Position numbers and translations under genes: made by a program. The notes beneath the pieces are model-generated. The model did no database searches and was not told the origin of the DNA. It was given only the letters and a program-made list of their open reading frames with translations. 64,000 bases of DNA from Lewinella sp. W8 (GTDB lineage Bacteria; Bacteroidota; Bacteroidia; Chitinophagales; Saprospiraceae), in the NCBI RefSeq assembly GCF_004375085.3, contig NZ_SNAQ03000006.1, positions 1 to 64,000 on the forward strand, read 5' to 3'. Of the stretch, positions 51,372 through 59,861 are shown piece by piece; positions within the stretch are counted from its first letter, which is position 1; the number at the start of each line of letters is the position of its first letter.

Positions 51372-51719
51372 CTAATCCTCGCGGTCAAGTACTTTCCAAT
51401 TCCTTTCTCCGCTGACGATTGACTGAATGAACAAGGTAAGTCCCACCAGGAAAAGGATACGCCCCACCATGGAGGCGACCGACGTATAGGCCATTATCTC
51501 CAGGTAGAATCCACGGTCGGTGTCCTCGGCGGGTCCAAGGGGAGCAGAATAAGAAAGGTAGGAAGTTATGGAGGCGTGTACGAGCATCAATAGGGAGCCC
51601 ACTACCATCAGATTGCTTCCAGTATTCTTCTTCTTTTTCTGGGCGTAGATGCTGATGAACAATTGCACCGTAGCAAAGGCAGGACTGATTAAAAATGCAA
51701 GAACGGTCAACATTTCCAT
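51372..51719 (-). CDS. Small three-span membrane protein, unknown
   Basis: This is a 115-residue protein with three hydrophobic segments (VLAFLISPAFATVQLFISIY, NLMVVGSLLMLVHASITSYLS, SMVGRILFLVGLTLFIQSIV) and a basic loop KKKKNTGSN after the first. I recognise no family. It is convergent with the TlpA-like gene and has a less GC-rich, more ordinary codon pattern than the enzymes nearby. Confidence 0.6.
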   Translation of the reverse strand: MEMLTVLAFLISPAFATVQLFISIYAQKKKKNTGSNLMVVGSLLMLVHASITSYLSYSAPLGPAEDTDRGFYLEIMAYTSVASMVGRILFLVGLTLFIQSIVSGERNWKVLDRED

Positions 51720-51821
51720 TTGGAATGGTTTAAGCGAGTAAGCATATTTAGCTTGCCTAAGCTACGGGAGATCACCCATTCCTCCCGATTGAGCAAATAC
51801 TGACCTCCCCAAAACAACCCC

Positions 51822-52532
51822 ATGAAGACCTTTGTGCTCTTCGACATCGACGGCACCCTACTCTATTCCAACAAGGTAGACAGTCAGTCATTTGCCACAA
51901 GTTATGAGCGGATTTTCGGACGGGAGTTCCCCACCATTGACTGGACGCGCTTTCCCTCGGTAACCGACCACGTAATTTTCCGGACGGCCTTCCATGATCA
52001 CTTTGGGCGCTATCCCTCAGAGGAGGAACGCCAGGTTTTCGAAGACGATTACGTGGCCAATTTACAACGACAGCGGGTGTCCGCTCCCGAGGACTTTCGG
52101 GAAGTTCCCGGCGCAGCCGCCCTCTGGCGGCGGCTTGCCGAAGAAGATGACCTCGTCACGGGGATTGCTACGGGTGGCTGGAAAACGCCGGCCTCCATCA
52201 AATTGGCCCACGTCGGCATCCCCGAAAATCCACCCTACGCCGGATACGCCAACGGTCATTTCCGCCGGGAGACCATCCTACAGACCGCCATCGATCGCGC
52301 AAGTGCCGAACACGACGTGCAGCGGGTCGTGTACATTGGCGACGCCATCTGGGACGTGAGCACCACACGGGCCATGAAAATCCCGCTCATCGGCATCCGC
52401 CGACAGGGCGACCACCACGTGCTCCACCAGGCCGGAGCGGACACGGTGATTACCGACTTTCAGAATCAGGATAGCTTCCTGGAAATTCTGCGGAAAAAGG
52501 CGTCTGAATCCGGGCAAATTCACCCGACCTAA
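51822..52532 (+). CDS. HAD family hydrolase
   Basis: This is a 236-residue haloacid-dehalogenase-type phosphatase, cytosolic. Motif I is FDIDGTLL with D8 as nucleophile and D10 as acid. Motif II corresponds to GIATGGWKTPASIKLAHVGI and motif III/IV to VVYIGDAIWDVSTTRAM. A helical cap lies between residues about 18 and 85, as in phosphoglycolate-phosphatase-like members. The substrate is unknown. The end of the gene contains a 19-bp sequence that recurs 52 bases after the first copy, outside the gene. Confidence 0.87.
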   Translation: MKTFVLFDIDGTLLYSNKVDSQSFATSYERIFGREFPTIDWTRFPSVTDHVIFRTAFHDHFGRYPSEEERQVFEDDYVANLQRQRVSAPEDFREVPGAAALWRRLAEEDDLVTGIATGGWKTPASIKLAHVGIPENPPYAGYANGHFRRETILQTAIDRASAEHDVQRVVYIGDAIWDVSTTRAMKIPLIGIRRQGDHHVLHQAGADTVITDFQNQDSFLEILRKKASESGQIHPT

Positions 52533-52595
52533 AAAATGTTATTAGTCCGTTCTTTCCTTCTTCCAACGATTATCCTGAATCCGGGCAAATTCAGG
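52504..52595 (+). repeat. 19-bp direct repeat at the end of the HAD gene
   Basis: CTGAATCCGGGCAAATTCA occurs at 52504-52522, inside the last codons, and again exactly at 52575-52593. The second copy extends to an inverted repeat CCTGAAT-N8-ATTCAGG (52574-52595). Confidence 0.6.
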
Positions 52596-52799
52596 GATAA
52601 AGCAATTTAAACCGATAAAATTCAGAACATAATTTTTCAACACGGCCAATCAAGGAGCCCGTACCAATAATTATTTCGCAAACTATTGTTTGATATGAAA
52701 ATTACCCCGATCTTTGCGGCGCAAAACGGAGGTACTCCAACTTGCACGGATTGAATTTGATTATTGCCGGGCCTTCCGGCACCCCAAAAACGTTGAAAT

Positions 52800-53009
52800 A
52801 TGCGTGCATCCCAGAACATTGACTTAGGTCGCAACACCAAAATCACTCCCGCCCAACTCCGGCTTTCCGCCGGCGCAAATGGCCCTGCCGGCATGCGTTT
52901 TCGCGCTCGTCGCAGTGCCCTTCCCCGCGCCCGTCGCGCCGAAGTAGCTGCCGCCCTCACGGGTGCGGTACTCATCGTTAGCCTGATCCTGGGTTTGATG
53001 GCGATTTAG
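52800..53009 (+). CDS. Small tail-anchored membrane protein, unknown
   Basis: This is a 69-residue protein with a basic N-terminal half rich in Arg (MRFRARRSALPRARRAE) and one C-terminal hydrophobic helix at about 48-69 (VAAALTGAVLIVSLILGLMAI). The arrangement suggests an inner-membrane tail anchor with a basic, possibly nucleic-acid- or ribosome-contacting, cytosolic part. A strong terminator follows 24 bases after the stop, which supports a real transcript. It could also be spurious, because no family is recognised. Confidence 0.5.
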   Translation: MRASQNIDLGRNTKITPAQLRLSAGANGPAGMRFRARRSALPRARRAEVAAALTGAVLIVSLILGLMAI

Positions 53010-53033
53010 ACCAGCAACCTTAACCGAACAGAG

Positions 53034-53073
53034 AAAATGGCCTGTCCCCGAAGTACCGGGGGCGGGTCATTTT
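53034..53073 (+). terminator. Bidirectional intrinsic terminator
   Basis: AAAATGGCC-TGTCCCCG faces CGGGGGC-GGGTCATTTT with one wobble pair. A-tract and T-tract flank the stem, so it can serve both the small + strand gene and the convergent response-regulator gene. Confidence 0.7.
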
Positions 53074-53076
53074 ATT

Positions 53077-53829
53077 TCACCCTACGAAGTACCGCATAAA
53101 TTCTGCCTTCCGCCGACGGCTGACGTCGAGATGGTGCCCCTGCGCCAGGCAGACTACCCCACCCTCGCCCCGCTGGTAGGATTTAACGTGCGTGAGGTTG
53201 ATCAGGTAGGACTGATGAATGCGGCAAAAACCGGAGCCATCCAGTAAGCGCTCATATTCCTTCAGGGTTTTGCTGGTCAACAATTCCGTTCCGTCATCCA
53301 GAAAAAAGCGGGTGTAGTTAATCTCCCCGCGAAGGAAGATAATTTGTGACAGGGAGAGCACCCGAAAGCCGCTCAGATCGGGCACCACCAGCCGCGATTG
53401 CTTTCCTTGCTGGTTGGTGAGAAAAGTTTTGAGGCGATGGTCCGCAGGTGCCGTGGCTTCCCGTCGTCTGGCGAAGCGCTGAACGGCTTCGCGCAGCTCT
53501 GAGATACGCAGGGGTTTCAGCAAATAGCCCAGGGCCGCAAAATCGAACGCCCGGATGGCGTACTGATCGTAGGCGGTAGCAAAAATCACCTCCGCTTCCA
53601 GGTCGGGCAATTGGTTCAGCAAATCAAAGGCGGTTCCGCCCCGGAGGTTGATGTCCAGAAAGATCAGCTCTGGCCTTTCTTTCCTGATGAGCGCCACTCC
53701 TCCCGACACGTCGTCGGCCTCCCCCACGATTTGTAGGGGAAATTCCATGTCCATCAATAAACTGGCCAGCAGTTGGCGGGCGCTGGCTTCATCTTCAATC
53801 AATACCGTGCGGATGGTGCCCATGGTCAT
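53077..53829 (-). CDS. LytTR-family response regulator
   Basis: This is a 250-residue two-component regulator. The receiver domain (about 7-125) has acidic residues in LIEDE, the phospho-acceptor D59 (IFLDINLRGG) and K103-like LLKPLRI. The LytTR DNA-binding domain (about 150-250) shows RVLSLSQIIFLRGEINYT, LLTSKTLKEYERLL and FCRIHQSYLINLTHVKSY. It should bind direct repeats at target promoters when phosphorylated by the kinase encoded upstream. The linker codons (APADHRLKT) overlap a sequence that resembles the dispersed repeat. Confidence 0.92.
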   Translation of the reverse strand: MTMGTIRTVLIEDEASARQLLASLLMDMEFPLQIVGEADDVSGGVALIRKERPELIFLDINLRGGTAFDLLNQLPDLEAEVIFATAYDQYAIRAFDFAALGYLLKPLRISELREAVQRFARRREATAPADHRLKTFLTNQQGKQSRLVVPDLSGFRVLSLSQIIFLRGEINYTRFFLDDGTELLTSKTLKEYERLLDGSGFCRIHQSYLINLTHVKSYQRGEGGVVCLAQGHHLDVSRRRKAEFMRYFVG

Positions 53830-53910
53830 GTTTTGGTTAAAGTGTCTACGGTCATTCAGTAATGCTCCCCTTACTATATCGTGCGGACAAAGATTCCCTT
53901 ACCCCCTGGC

Positions 53911-55836
53911 CTACTCCCAGAGCGGAATGACCAACTCGGTACGTACCCCCGTCTGGGCCAGGTCAATGTCTTTGCGGTTCCGGATGTTTACCCTGCCCTT
54001 ATCGCCCAGCCGTTCGCGGGTGATTTCTACTCCCCGGGAGCGGTGCCCCTCCTGCTGGGGAGGTCCCCCCGACATCCCTAAGCCATCATCTTCTATCAGG
54101 CAGACCAGCGCATCCAGATCTTCATCGTAATCTACGCAGATGTCGATTTTCCCCGGTCTTTTTGAGGGGGCAATACCGTGCCAGATCGCATTCTCTACGA
54201 AGGGTTGAAGAATCAAAGGGGGTACGCGGACCAGATCGGGTTCCACCTCCTCCGTGAGCCGGAAGGCGAACTGCAGTCCCGTACCCAGTCGCTGCTGCTC
54301 CAGCCGCAGGTACAGTTCCAGCGTTTCCAGTTCCTCGGCCAGACTGATCCTCTTCTGGCCCGTTTGCTCCAGCACCCGCCGGACCAGCTGGCTGAAGGCC
54401 CCCAGATACTCGTTTCCCTGCGCAAACTTCCGGGAAGAGAAAAAGCTCTGAATCGCGTTGAGGGAATTAAAGATAAAGTGCGGGTTCATCTGTGCCCGTA
54501 GCAGGTTGTAGCGAAGTTCGGCCTGCCGCTTGGCGTATTCGAGATGCTTGCGTTTTCTTCTCGCCCGCACGATCAGCGTCCCCCCCAGCGAAGCAATCAT
54601 CAGAGTACCAAAGCCTCCCAGGGTAAGCCGCTGCCGGGTGCGGGCCGCACGTTTCTCCCTGTCCAGTTCCATTTGGGCGAGGGTATACTCCCGCCAGGCC
54701 CGGTTCGCTTCCAGTTTGGCGGCCATTTCCTCTACCCGCTCGGCCTGCCGACGTTCCTGCAGGCTGTCCTGAATCACGTAGGACCGACTGGCGAATTCAT
54801 AGGCCTCCTGATACCGGTCCAGCCCCGCATAGCTTCTAGACAAGGCCGCGTAGGCCTCCATCAACTTACCGGCATCGGCCCGCTTTTCAAAGTACGGGAG
54901 GGCATCCTCAATGAGTTGCACGCTTTCGGTGAAGTTGCCCCGCTCACTCTCAATGATGCCCAGGTTCATTTCCTTGAAATTCTCGGAATCTTCCAACCCC
55001 TGTTTCCGGGCGGACGCAATGCCAAGGTTCAGTAATTCTGCGGCACGGTCCAGATCTCCCAGGTCGTGGTACACGGATGCGGCGTTGGTGTAAAAAGAAG
55101 AGTTCAGCGCCTTGGACTGGGTGTACTTCAGCACCGGGCTCATGCGGTTGACGTAGACCAGGGCGCTGTCCAGTTCCCCCAAGTTGCGGTAAGCAATGAT
55201 GAGCCGGTTATACAAGCTGGCCTCCAGACGGTACCACTTTTCTTCCCTCACCTCATCAAGGAACTCCTTGGCCAGTCGGGGAATCAAGTCGTATTGCCCA
55301 CAATCACCGAGGGTAGCACAGTAAGTGTTTCGTGACTTCACCCGGTTCATCAGGTTGGTATTGTTTTTGGCCATCAAAGAGTCGGCCAACGCCAATGCTT
55401 CAATGGCTTCTCCACACCTTCCCGCCGAGGACAACTGGTAGCCCAGGTTAGAAAGAATCACCAGTTCACCCATCAGGTGACCCGCCGCCCGGTAGTAAAT
55501 GGCGGCAGAATCAGAATCGGCCAGCGAAGCATCAAAGGCCCCCTCCCGCCGGTCGATGATGGACAAACTCCGAAACCCGTGCCCGATCAGGGTATCGTGA
55601 CCGATCATCCGGCCCAACCGCAACGTTTCCATCGCGTAGAACCTGCAGCTGTCGTAGTTAGCGTTCCGGAAGTGGAACTCCGAGAGCTTATCCGCCGTAA
55701 ACCCCCTTTCCCGAACGTCCGTTTGGATGAGGTAAACCCGCTGCAGGCTATCCAGGGTTGCCCGAACGTCCATCTCCTGCCCCCTTACGGTCGATACACA
55801 ACCGATCAGAAACAACACCATAAATCCAGCTTTCAT
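53911..55836 (-). CDS. LytS-type sensor histidine kinase with TPR sensor region
   Basis: This is a 641-residue membrane kinase. A signal-anchor (GFMVLFLIGCVSTVRGQ) is followed by a periplasmic TPR-like helical region (about 25-390) and one membrane helix (about 400-425; GTLMIASLGGTLIVR). The His_kinase domain carries the LytS motif QMNPHFIFNSLNAIQSFF (His near 452). The ATPase part shows PFVENAIWHG and DDGLGMSGG. The start at 55836 is preferred over an ATG 36 bases upstream because it leads into the signal segment. It phosphorylates the LytTR regulator 81 bases downstream. The stimulus is unknown. A TAGATTTG box lies about 95 bases upstream. Confidence 0.88.
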   Translation of the reverse strand: MKAGFMVLFLIGCVSTVRGQEMDVRATLDSLQRVYLIQTDVRERGFTADKLSEFHFRNANYDSCRFYAMETLRLGRMIGHDTLIGHGFRSLSIIDRREGAFDASLADSDSAAIYYRAAGHLMGELVILSNLGYQLSSAGRCGEAIEALALADSLMAKNNTNLMNRVKSRNTYCATLGDCGQYDLIPRLAKEFLDEVREEKWYRLEASLYNRLIIAYRNLGELDSALVYVNRMSPVLKYTQSKALNSSFYTNAASVYHDLGDLDRAAELLNLGIASARKQGLEDSENFKEMNLGIIESERGNFTESVQLIEDALPYFEKRADAGKLMEAYAALSRSYAGLDRYQEAYEFASRSYVIQDSLQERRQAERVEEMAAKLEANRAWREYTLAQMELDREKRAARTRQRLTLGGFGTLMIASLGGTLIVRARRKRKHLEYAKRQAELRYNLLRAQMNPHFIFNSLNAIQSFFSSRKFAQGNEYLGAFSQLVRRVLEQTGQKRISLAEELETLELYLRLEQQRLGTGLQFAFRLTEEVEPDLVRVPPLILQPFVENAIWHGIAPSKRPGKIDICVDYDEDLDALVCLIEDDGLGMSGGPPQQEGHRSRGVEITRERLGDKGRVNIRNRKDIDLAQTGVRTELVIPLWE

Positions 55837-55931
55837 GCTCTTCGCAATTTCTGACGGCCCCTCATACATCAATCAATTTACGACCGCCGCGCATGCCACC
55901 CGTAGTAGTTGGCCTGCTCAAAATAATCTTC

Positions 55932-55939
55932 CAAATCTA
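55932..55939 (-). promoter_or_regulatory. Candidate -7 box for the two-component operon
   Basis: TAGATTTG on the minus strand fits TAnnTTTG exactly, about 95 bases before the kinase start. A TTTG lies upstream at only 14-base spacing, shorter than the consensus. Confidence 0.3.
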
Positions 55940-56104
55940 CGCATCACCCCTCCCAAAGACCAGCGGCACTGATTTTTTGGTAGTCGGCAATGATTAAGTG
56001 GCAATCGAAGCGATACGGATTCCGCCAATTGTCCGGCGATTATGTAGGAAACCAGGAAGTTAGCCCCATTGATCCTTTGGTTGAAACCATATCAAGGAGG
56101 TATT

Positions 56105-57112
56105 TTACTCCCCTTCCTTCAGCCTCAGGGGCACCAATTTGCCGTCCGGGGTTACCATGAAGTACTGCTGTTCGTAAATCTTTTGGGTGGGGATTTTCCG
56201 CTCGGGCAGGACAAAGCGCACCTTCAGACTATAACTGAATTGCGCGGCGGGGGCCAGCAAATCCGGATTAATGACCAGATCGTAGTCGTTGGCGGGGATG
56301 GGGTCGTAAAACCGCAGGGTAGGTTTGTCAATCTTGTCCACCACCGCTTCGTCCCGCTCCTGGGCGGTGAGTTGCTGGGCGGCGAAGGCGGTGTAGGATT
56401 TGTAACGGTCGGCCGGATAGGCCACCCAGGCGTTTTCGGCGGTGATGACGTAAGCACTGTCAAGGCCGATACCCTGCTCGCTGTAGATTTGCGTCAGGGT
56501 GTCCAGGTAGGCGAAGGTCATTTGCCGTAGCTCGGTGTAGATGTCCTGCGGCCGGTCTACCTGATAATCTACCTTAATGATGTCGTACACTTCCTGGCCC
56601 GCGGCGGCCGTGACGATCTGATCCAGAAGGGCCGGGTCGCGGTAGCGGACGTGGATGTTCTTCTGTAGCTGAAACCCGGTGGGCACTTCGGTGAGCGTCT
56701 TACGGGAGAAGATTTTCTTCTCCGAGGCAAAGGCGTAGGTGGGCAGGAAGTTGACCATGTCGATGTAGATGTCCGCTTCGGGTACCCCAAGAGAACGCAG
56801 GGCCGTTTTGACGCCGCTGATGCGGTCGTTCATCTGTTCGTTGGTACTGGAGACCGTCTTGCCGGCCTGGAAAACGCTAAACACCGCCACGTAGCTGCTG
56901 GCGGGTTGGTTGGACAGGGCGTTGATGGTGATCTCCACCTCGTTGGAGGCATCCAGGAAAGTAGCGGCCCGCTGCACGCCCCGGAAATTGGCGCGATAGT
57001 TGATCGCCGTGTTGTTGTTCTGCTGCTGATAGTTGCCCATGACCTGAGCGGGAAGAGAGGTTGCTCCCAGGAGGAAACCCAGGAATAGCATAGACAGGGT
57101 GAAAGTTTTCAT
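56105..57112 (-). CDS. SIMPL (DUF541) domain exported protein
   Basis: This is a 335-residue exported protein with signal peptide TLSMLFLGFLLGATSLPAQ. The start at 57112 is chosen because upstream in-frame codons give no signal-peptide-like start. The SIMPL domain is seen in EVEITINALSNQPASSYVAV, MNDRISGVKTALRSLGVPEADI and FQLQKNIHVRYRDPALLDQI. In other bacteria such proteins affect envelope integrity or oxidative stress, without a defined reaction. The C-terminus carries a beta-rich tail (QYFMVTPDGKLVPLRLKEGE). Confidence 0.8.
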   Translation of the reverse strand: MKTFTLSMLFLGFLLGATSLPAQVMGNYQQQNNNTAINYRANFRGVQRAATFLDASNEVEITINALSNQPASSYVAVFSVFQAGKTVSSTNEQMNDRISGVKTALRSLGVPEADIYIDMVNFLPTYAFASEKKIFSRKTLTEVPTGFQLQKNIHVRYRDPALLDQIVTAAAGQEVYDIIKVDYQVDRPQDIYTELRQMTFAYLDTLTQIYSEQGIGLDSAYVITAENAWVAYPADRYKSYTAFAAQQLTAQERDEAVVDKIDKPTLRFYDPIPANDYDLVINPDLLAPAAQFSYSLKVRFVLPERKIPTQKIYEQQYFMVTPDGKLVPLRLKEGE

Positions 57113-57517
57113 AACCAGGCTTTGGTGAGTGATCGGAGACGAAACGCCCCGTAAGGTGTAACGCAAGGAGGCGATCAATCTTATTTCAAGGTGGAGATTG
57201 CCACTTCCAATAGCGGGGAATAAGGGCACGGAGTGCGGGTGCCGAGTGTACGGGAAAGGAGCCAAGGTCACCCTCCTGGTGGTGCCATTCCCCGAATGGC
57301 AGCCGAATCAACTCTACCTATGGAATCGCACCATCTCTAAATTCCATTGGTGCCTGAAGAATGGTATCGCCCCACCTCAGTGGGCCGTGGAGACTTTTCG
57401 GCGAAAAGTCACACCAGTAGGTAGATTACCTTGCCGTCATTCAATTCATGGCACCCGCGCCGCGTCGCCCAAATTAAATCCTAAATCCTATAGCCTTGAT
57501 CCTAAGTCCTCAAACTT
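57113..57517. other. 405-bp intergenic region with repeat elements
   Basis: No gene is supported here. It holds a copy of the dispersed repeat at 57450-57475, followed by an AT-rich simple repeat (AAATCCTAAATCCTATAG) to about 57513. The same kinds of element occur side by side at 128-297 and 2171-2312. The rest shows no clear structure. Confidence 0.6.
57450..57475 (+). repeat. Dispersed GGCACC repeat, diverged copy
   Basis: GGCACCCGCG-CCGCGT-CGCCCAAATT differs at one position in the first block. A CTAAATCCTA simple repeat follows directly. Confidence 0.45.
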
Positions 57518-58819
57518 CTACCCCTCCGTCAGGGTCTCACCGATGTCCGTGCGGGCCGCCTGTATGGCCGGAATGACCGCCGCCAGGAAACCCAGGGCGA
57601 GGGCTCCCAGGAACATCCAACCCTCTTCGGGCAAGAAGCGCCAGGCGTCTAGCTGATAGCGAAAATCGTCCCGGATGTTGTTGGCCATCACGGCCAGGAT
57701 GCCGTGGGAAAGCAGCAGTCCGGCCAGGGCGCCGATGGCCGCGACGAAGAGCCCCTCCAGCACGATCAAACCGAATAGGCCACCCCGACCAGAGCCCATC
57801 ACCCGGAGCATCGCCAGCTCGTAGCGACGGTCGCGGAGGGAGGAAAATAGGGAAATGAAAATGCTGAGGGCAGATACGATGATGATCGCAATGACCAGGA
57901 TGCGCAGAATCCGCTGCCCGTTGTCGAATTGTCGCCGGACTTCATTAATCTGGTAGGGTGGCTCGGCGGCCAACAGATCGGTATTGTCGTTGATGTTGCG
58001 GGCAAAACTCATCGTACGGGCGTTGATGCCCTTGTATCGTACCAGTATACTCGTCAACTCTTTATCCTCGGCGGCTTCCAGTAATTGTTGAATGCCTCCC
58101 ACGTGGTTATGGTCCGCATGATCTGCGTGCTCGTGGTCATCATGGTCGTGGTCTGCATGGTCATCTTCCTGATGATCTTCCGCACCACCGCCGTGATCGT
58201 GCGTATGCCAGTAGGTAGGATTGGTGGTTAGGATGACGTCGTCCAGCACCGTGCCGCTTTCGGCCAGGATGCCAACTACTTTAAATTCCCCTTCGTGCTC
58301 CATCGCGTCTTCGCCCTCGTCCACGATGCCGTGGGCGGAGCGGAAGGTGTCCCCCATTTTCAGCCCCGTATTCGCTACGACGTTGGGCCCGACAACCACC
58401 TCGAAATCGTGCTGCCAGACTTCTCCCCGCCCGATCTCCGCACCGTACCAGTCGAGGATGTCCGGCACCGTACCCACAATCCGGTAGCCCCGGTAGCCAT
58501 CCCCGAGCGAAAGCGGCAGGGCCGCTTCGATTAGGGGGTGCCTGGGGTTCAGGAAAGCCCGGACTTCCCCCAGGGAAACGTTGCCGTTGGGGTATCCGAG
58601 GTGATACATGCTGTTCAGGACCAGGTTCAGCGGACTACCCTTCGCCCCCACCACCAGGTTCACCCCGGCCAGGTTGGCGTCAAATTGTTCGTCGGCCTGT
58701 TTTCTCAGGGAGAGCAACAGGGAGACCAGTCCCACACTCAGCGCAAAGAGCAAAATACCCAACAGGGCATTCAGTGGTTTATAGGTCAGGTTTTTCCAGG
58801 CGAGGCGTATTAGGTTCAT
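57518..58819 (-). CDS. ABC transporter permease (FtsX/MacB type) with His-rich loop
   Basis: This is a 433-residue inner-membrane permease of the LolC/FtsX/MacB type. One helix (LNALLGILLFALSVGLVSLLL) precedes a large periplasmic domain (about 40-300). Three C-terminal helices (ILVIAIIIVSALSIFISLFS, LIVLEGLFVAAIGALAGLLLS, FLGALALGFLAAVIPAI) follow. The periplasmic domain carries an insert with 12 His in residues 205-239 (HTHDHGGG, HADHDHDDHEHADHADHNH). Such stretches bind zinc or similar metals, so transport or sensing of metal or of a metal-dependent substrate is suggested. It overlaps the ATPase gene by 4 bases. Confidence 0.87.
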   Translation of the reverse strand: MNLIRLAWKNLTYKPLNALLGILLFALSVGLVSLLLSLRKQADEQFDANLAGVNLVVGAKGSPLNLVLNSMYHLGYPNGNVSLGEVRAFLNPRHPLIEAALPLSLGDGYRGYRIVGTVPDILDWYGAEIGRGEVWQHDFEVVVGPNVVANTGLKMGDTFRSAHGIVDEGEDAMEHEGEFKVVGILAESGTVLDDVILTTNPTYWHTHDHGGGAEDHQEDDHADHDHDDHEHADHADHNHVGGIQQLLEAAEDKELTSILVRYKGINARTMSFARNINDNTDLLAAEPPYQINEVRRQFDNGQRILRILVIAIIIVSALSIFISLFSSLRDRRYELAMLRVMGSGRGGLFGLIVLEGLFVAAIGALAGLLLSHGILAVMANNIRDDFRYQLDAWRFLPEEGWMFLGALALGFLAAVIPAIQAARTDIGETLTEG

Positions 58820-59442
58820 AGCCGTATCTGTTGGTCGATGATCCGGGTCAGGCGGTTGTCGTGGGTTACAATGAGGAGAGTGGCGTTCACGGCGGCGGCC
58901 TGTTCGCGCAGCAGGTCAATCACCCGGTGGGTATTGGCGTCGTCCAGAGCGGAAGTAGGCTCATCGGCCAGAATAACCGAGGGCTGATTGATGATGGCCC
59001 GAGCGATGGCCGCCCGCTGCTGTTGGCCCACCGAAAGTGCAGCGGGTGCCGCATCCGCCTTGTTTCCGATGGAGAGCTGATCGAGTAACTGCTGGATCCG
59101 GTCATGATCCACGGCGTTACCCGCCAGGCGCTGGGCCAGGGCCAGGTTTTCGGCCACCGAAACGGAACGCACGAAGTGGGCCGTCTGAAAAATGATGCCC
59201 AGTTGCTTTCCCCGGAAACGATCCAGGTCGCTTCCGCTGAGCTGGCCAAGGACCTGATTGTCCACTACGACCTCGCCACTGCCGGGCGTTCGCAGTCCCG
59301 CCAGCAGTTGGAGCAGGGTGGTTTTTCCGCTTCCGGAATCGCCCAGTAACAACCACGTTTCTCCGCGGGCGCAGGAGATGTCGGGAAAGGTCAGTTGTTC
59401 CCCGCCGGGATACTGATACGTTAAAGCGCGGGTAGCTAACAT
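58816..59442 (-). CDS. ABC transporter ATP-binding protein (LolD/MacB type)
   Basis: This is a 208-residue ATPase subunit that drives the permease encoded next to it. Walker A is GDSGSGKTTLLQLL (about residues 34-47), the signature is LSVGQQQRAAIARAI, Walker B is VILADEPTSALD and the switch His is in LIVTHDN. The length and similarity fit the small ATPases of lipoprotein- or MacB-type exporters. Its 3' end overlaps the permease start by 4 bases, so the two are translated together. A -7 box TATGTTTG (59493-59486) lies about 44 bases upstream. Confidence 0.92.
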   Translation of the reverse strand: MLATRALTYQYPGGEQLTFPDISCARGETWLLLGDSGSGKTTLLQLLAGLRTPGSGEVVVDNQVLGQLSGSDLDRFRGKQLGIIFQTAHFVRSVSVAENLALAQRLAGNAVDHDRIQQLLDQLSIGNKADAAPAALSVGQQQRAAIARAIINQPSVILADEPTSALDDANTHRVIDLLREQAAAVNATLLIVTHDNRLTRIIDQQIRL

Positions 59443-59861
59443 GAATTGGGGTTCTTGGATTAATCGACGGCCGGTGCCCGGAAGACAAACATACTAAATA
59501 AGGTTTCGGCTCCGGGAATGATGGTTTAACGCACAAACCGGATTTTGGATGCACCCGGGGCGAGATCAGAGTAGCGGTGGACGTGAGGATTGCAATATTT
59601 TACTCCCCTTGCCCACTAAAATCGGCCCCCATCCGGTGCCATCAGCTTGCTCCTAGGTTGCGTCTGAATAATCCTAGTACTCATCGAAATAATGTGGTGG
59701 CGGAGCTCCAAAGGCACAATTTAGCGGCATGAACGGGGTTTAGAGCTTATCTGGATTTTACCCATCGGCCGCGATGCGACCATTTTCTGGCTCAGGCCCC
59801 CGTTACCTTTTTTCTACTGCGTCCAAGCTACTCCATTGTTCAACTTGCAAAATTTTACCCC
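59443..59861. other. 419-bp intergenic region between divergent genes
   Basis: Apart from the candidate -7 box TATGTTTG (59493-59486, minus strand) for the ABC operon I see no gene, hairpin or repeat that I can support. The right end should hold the promoter of the DUF4407 gene. Confidence 0.5.
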
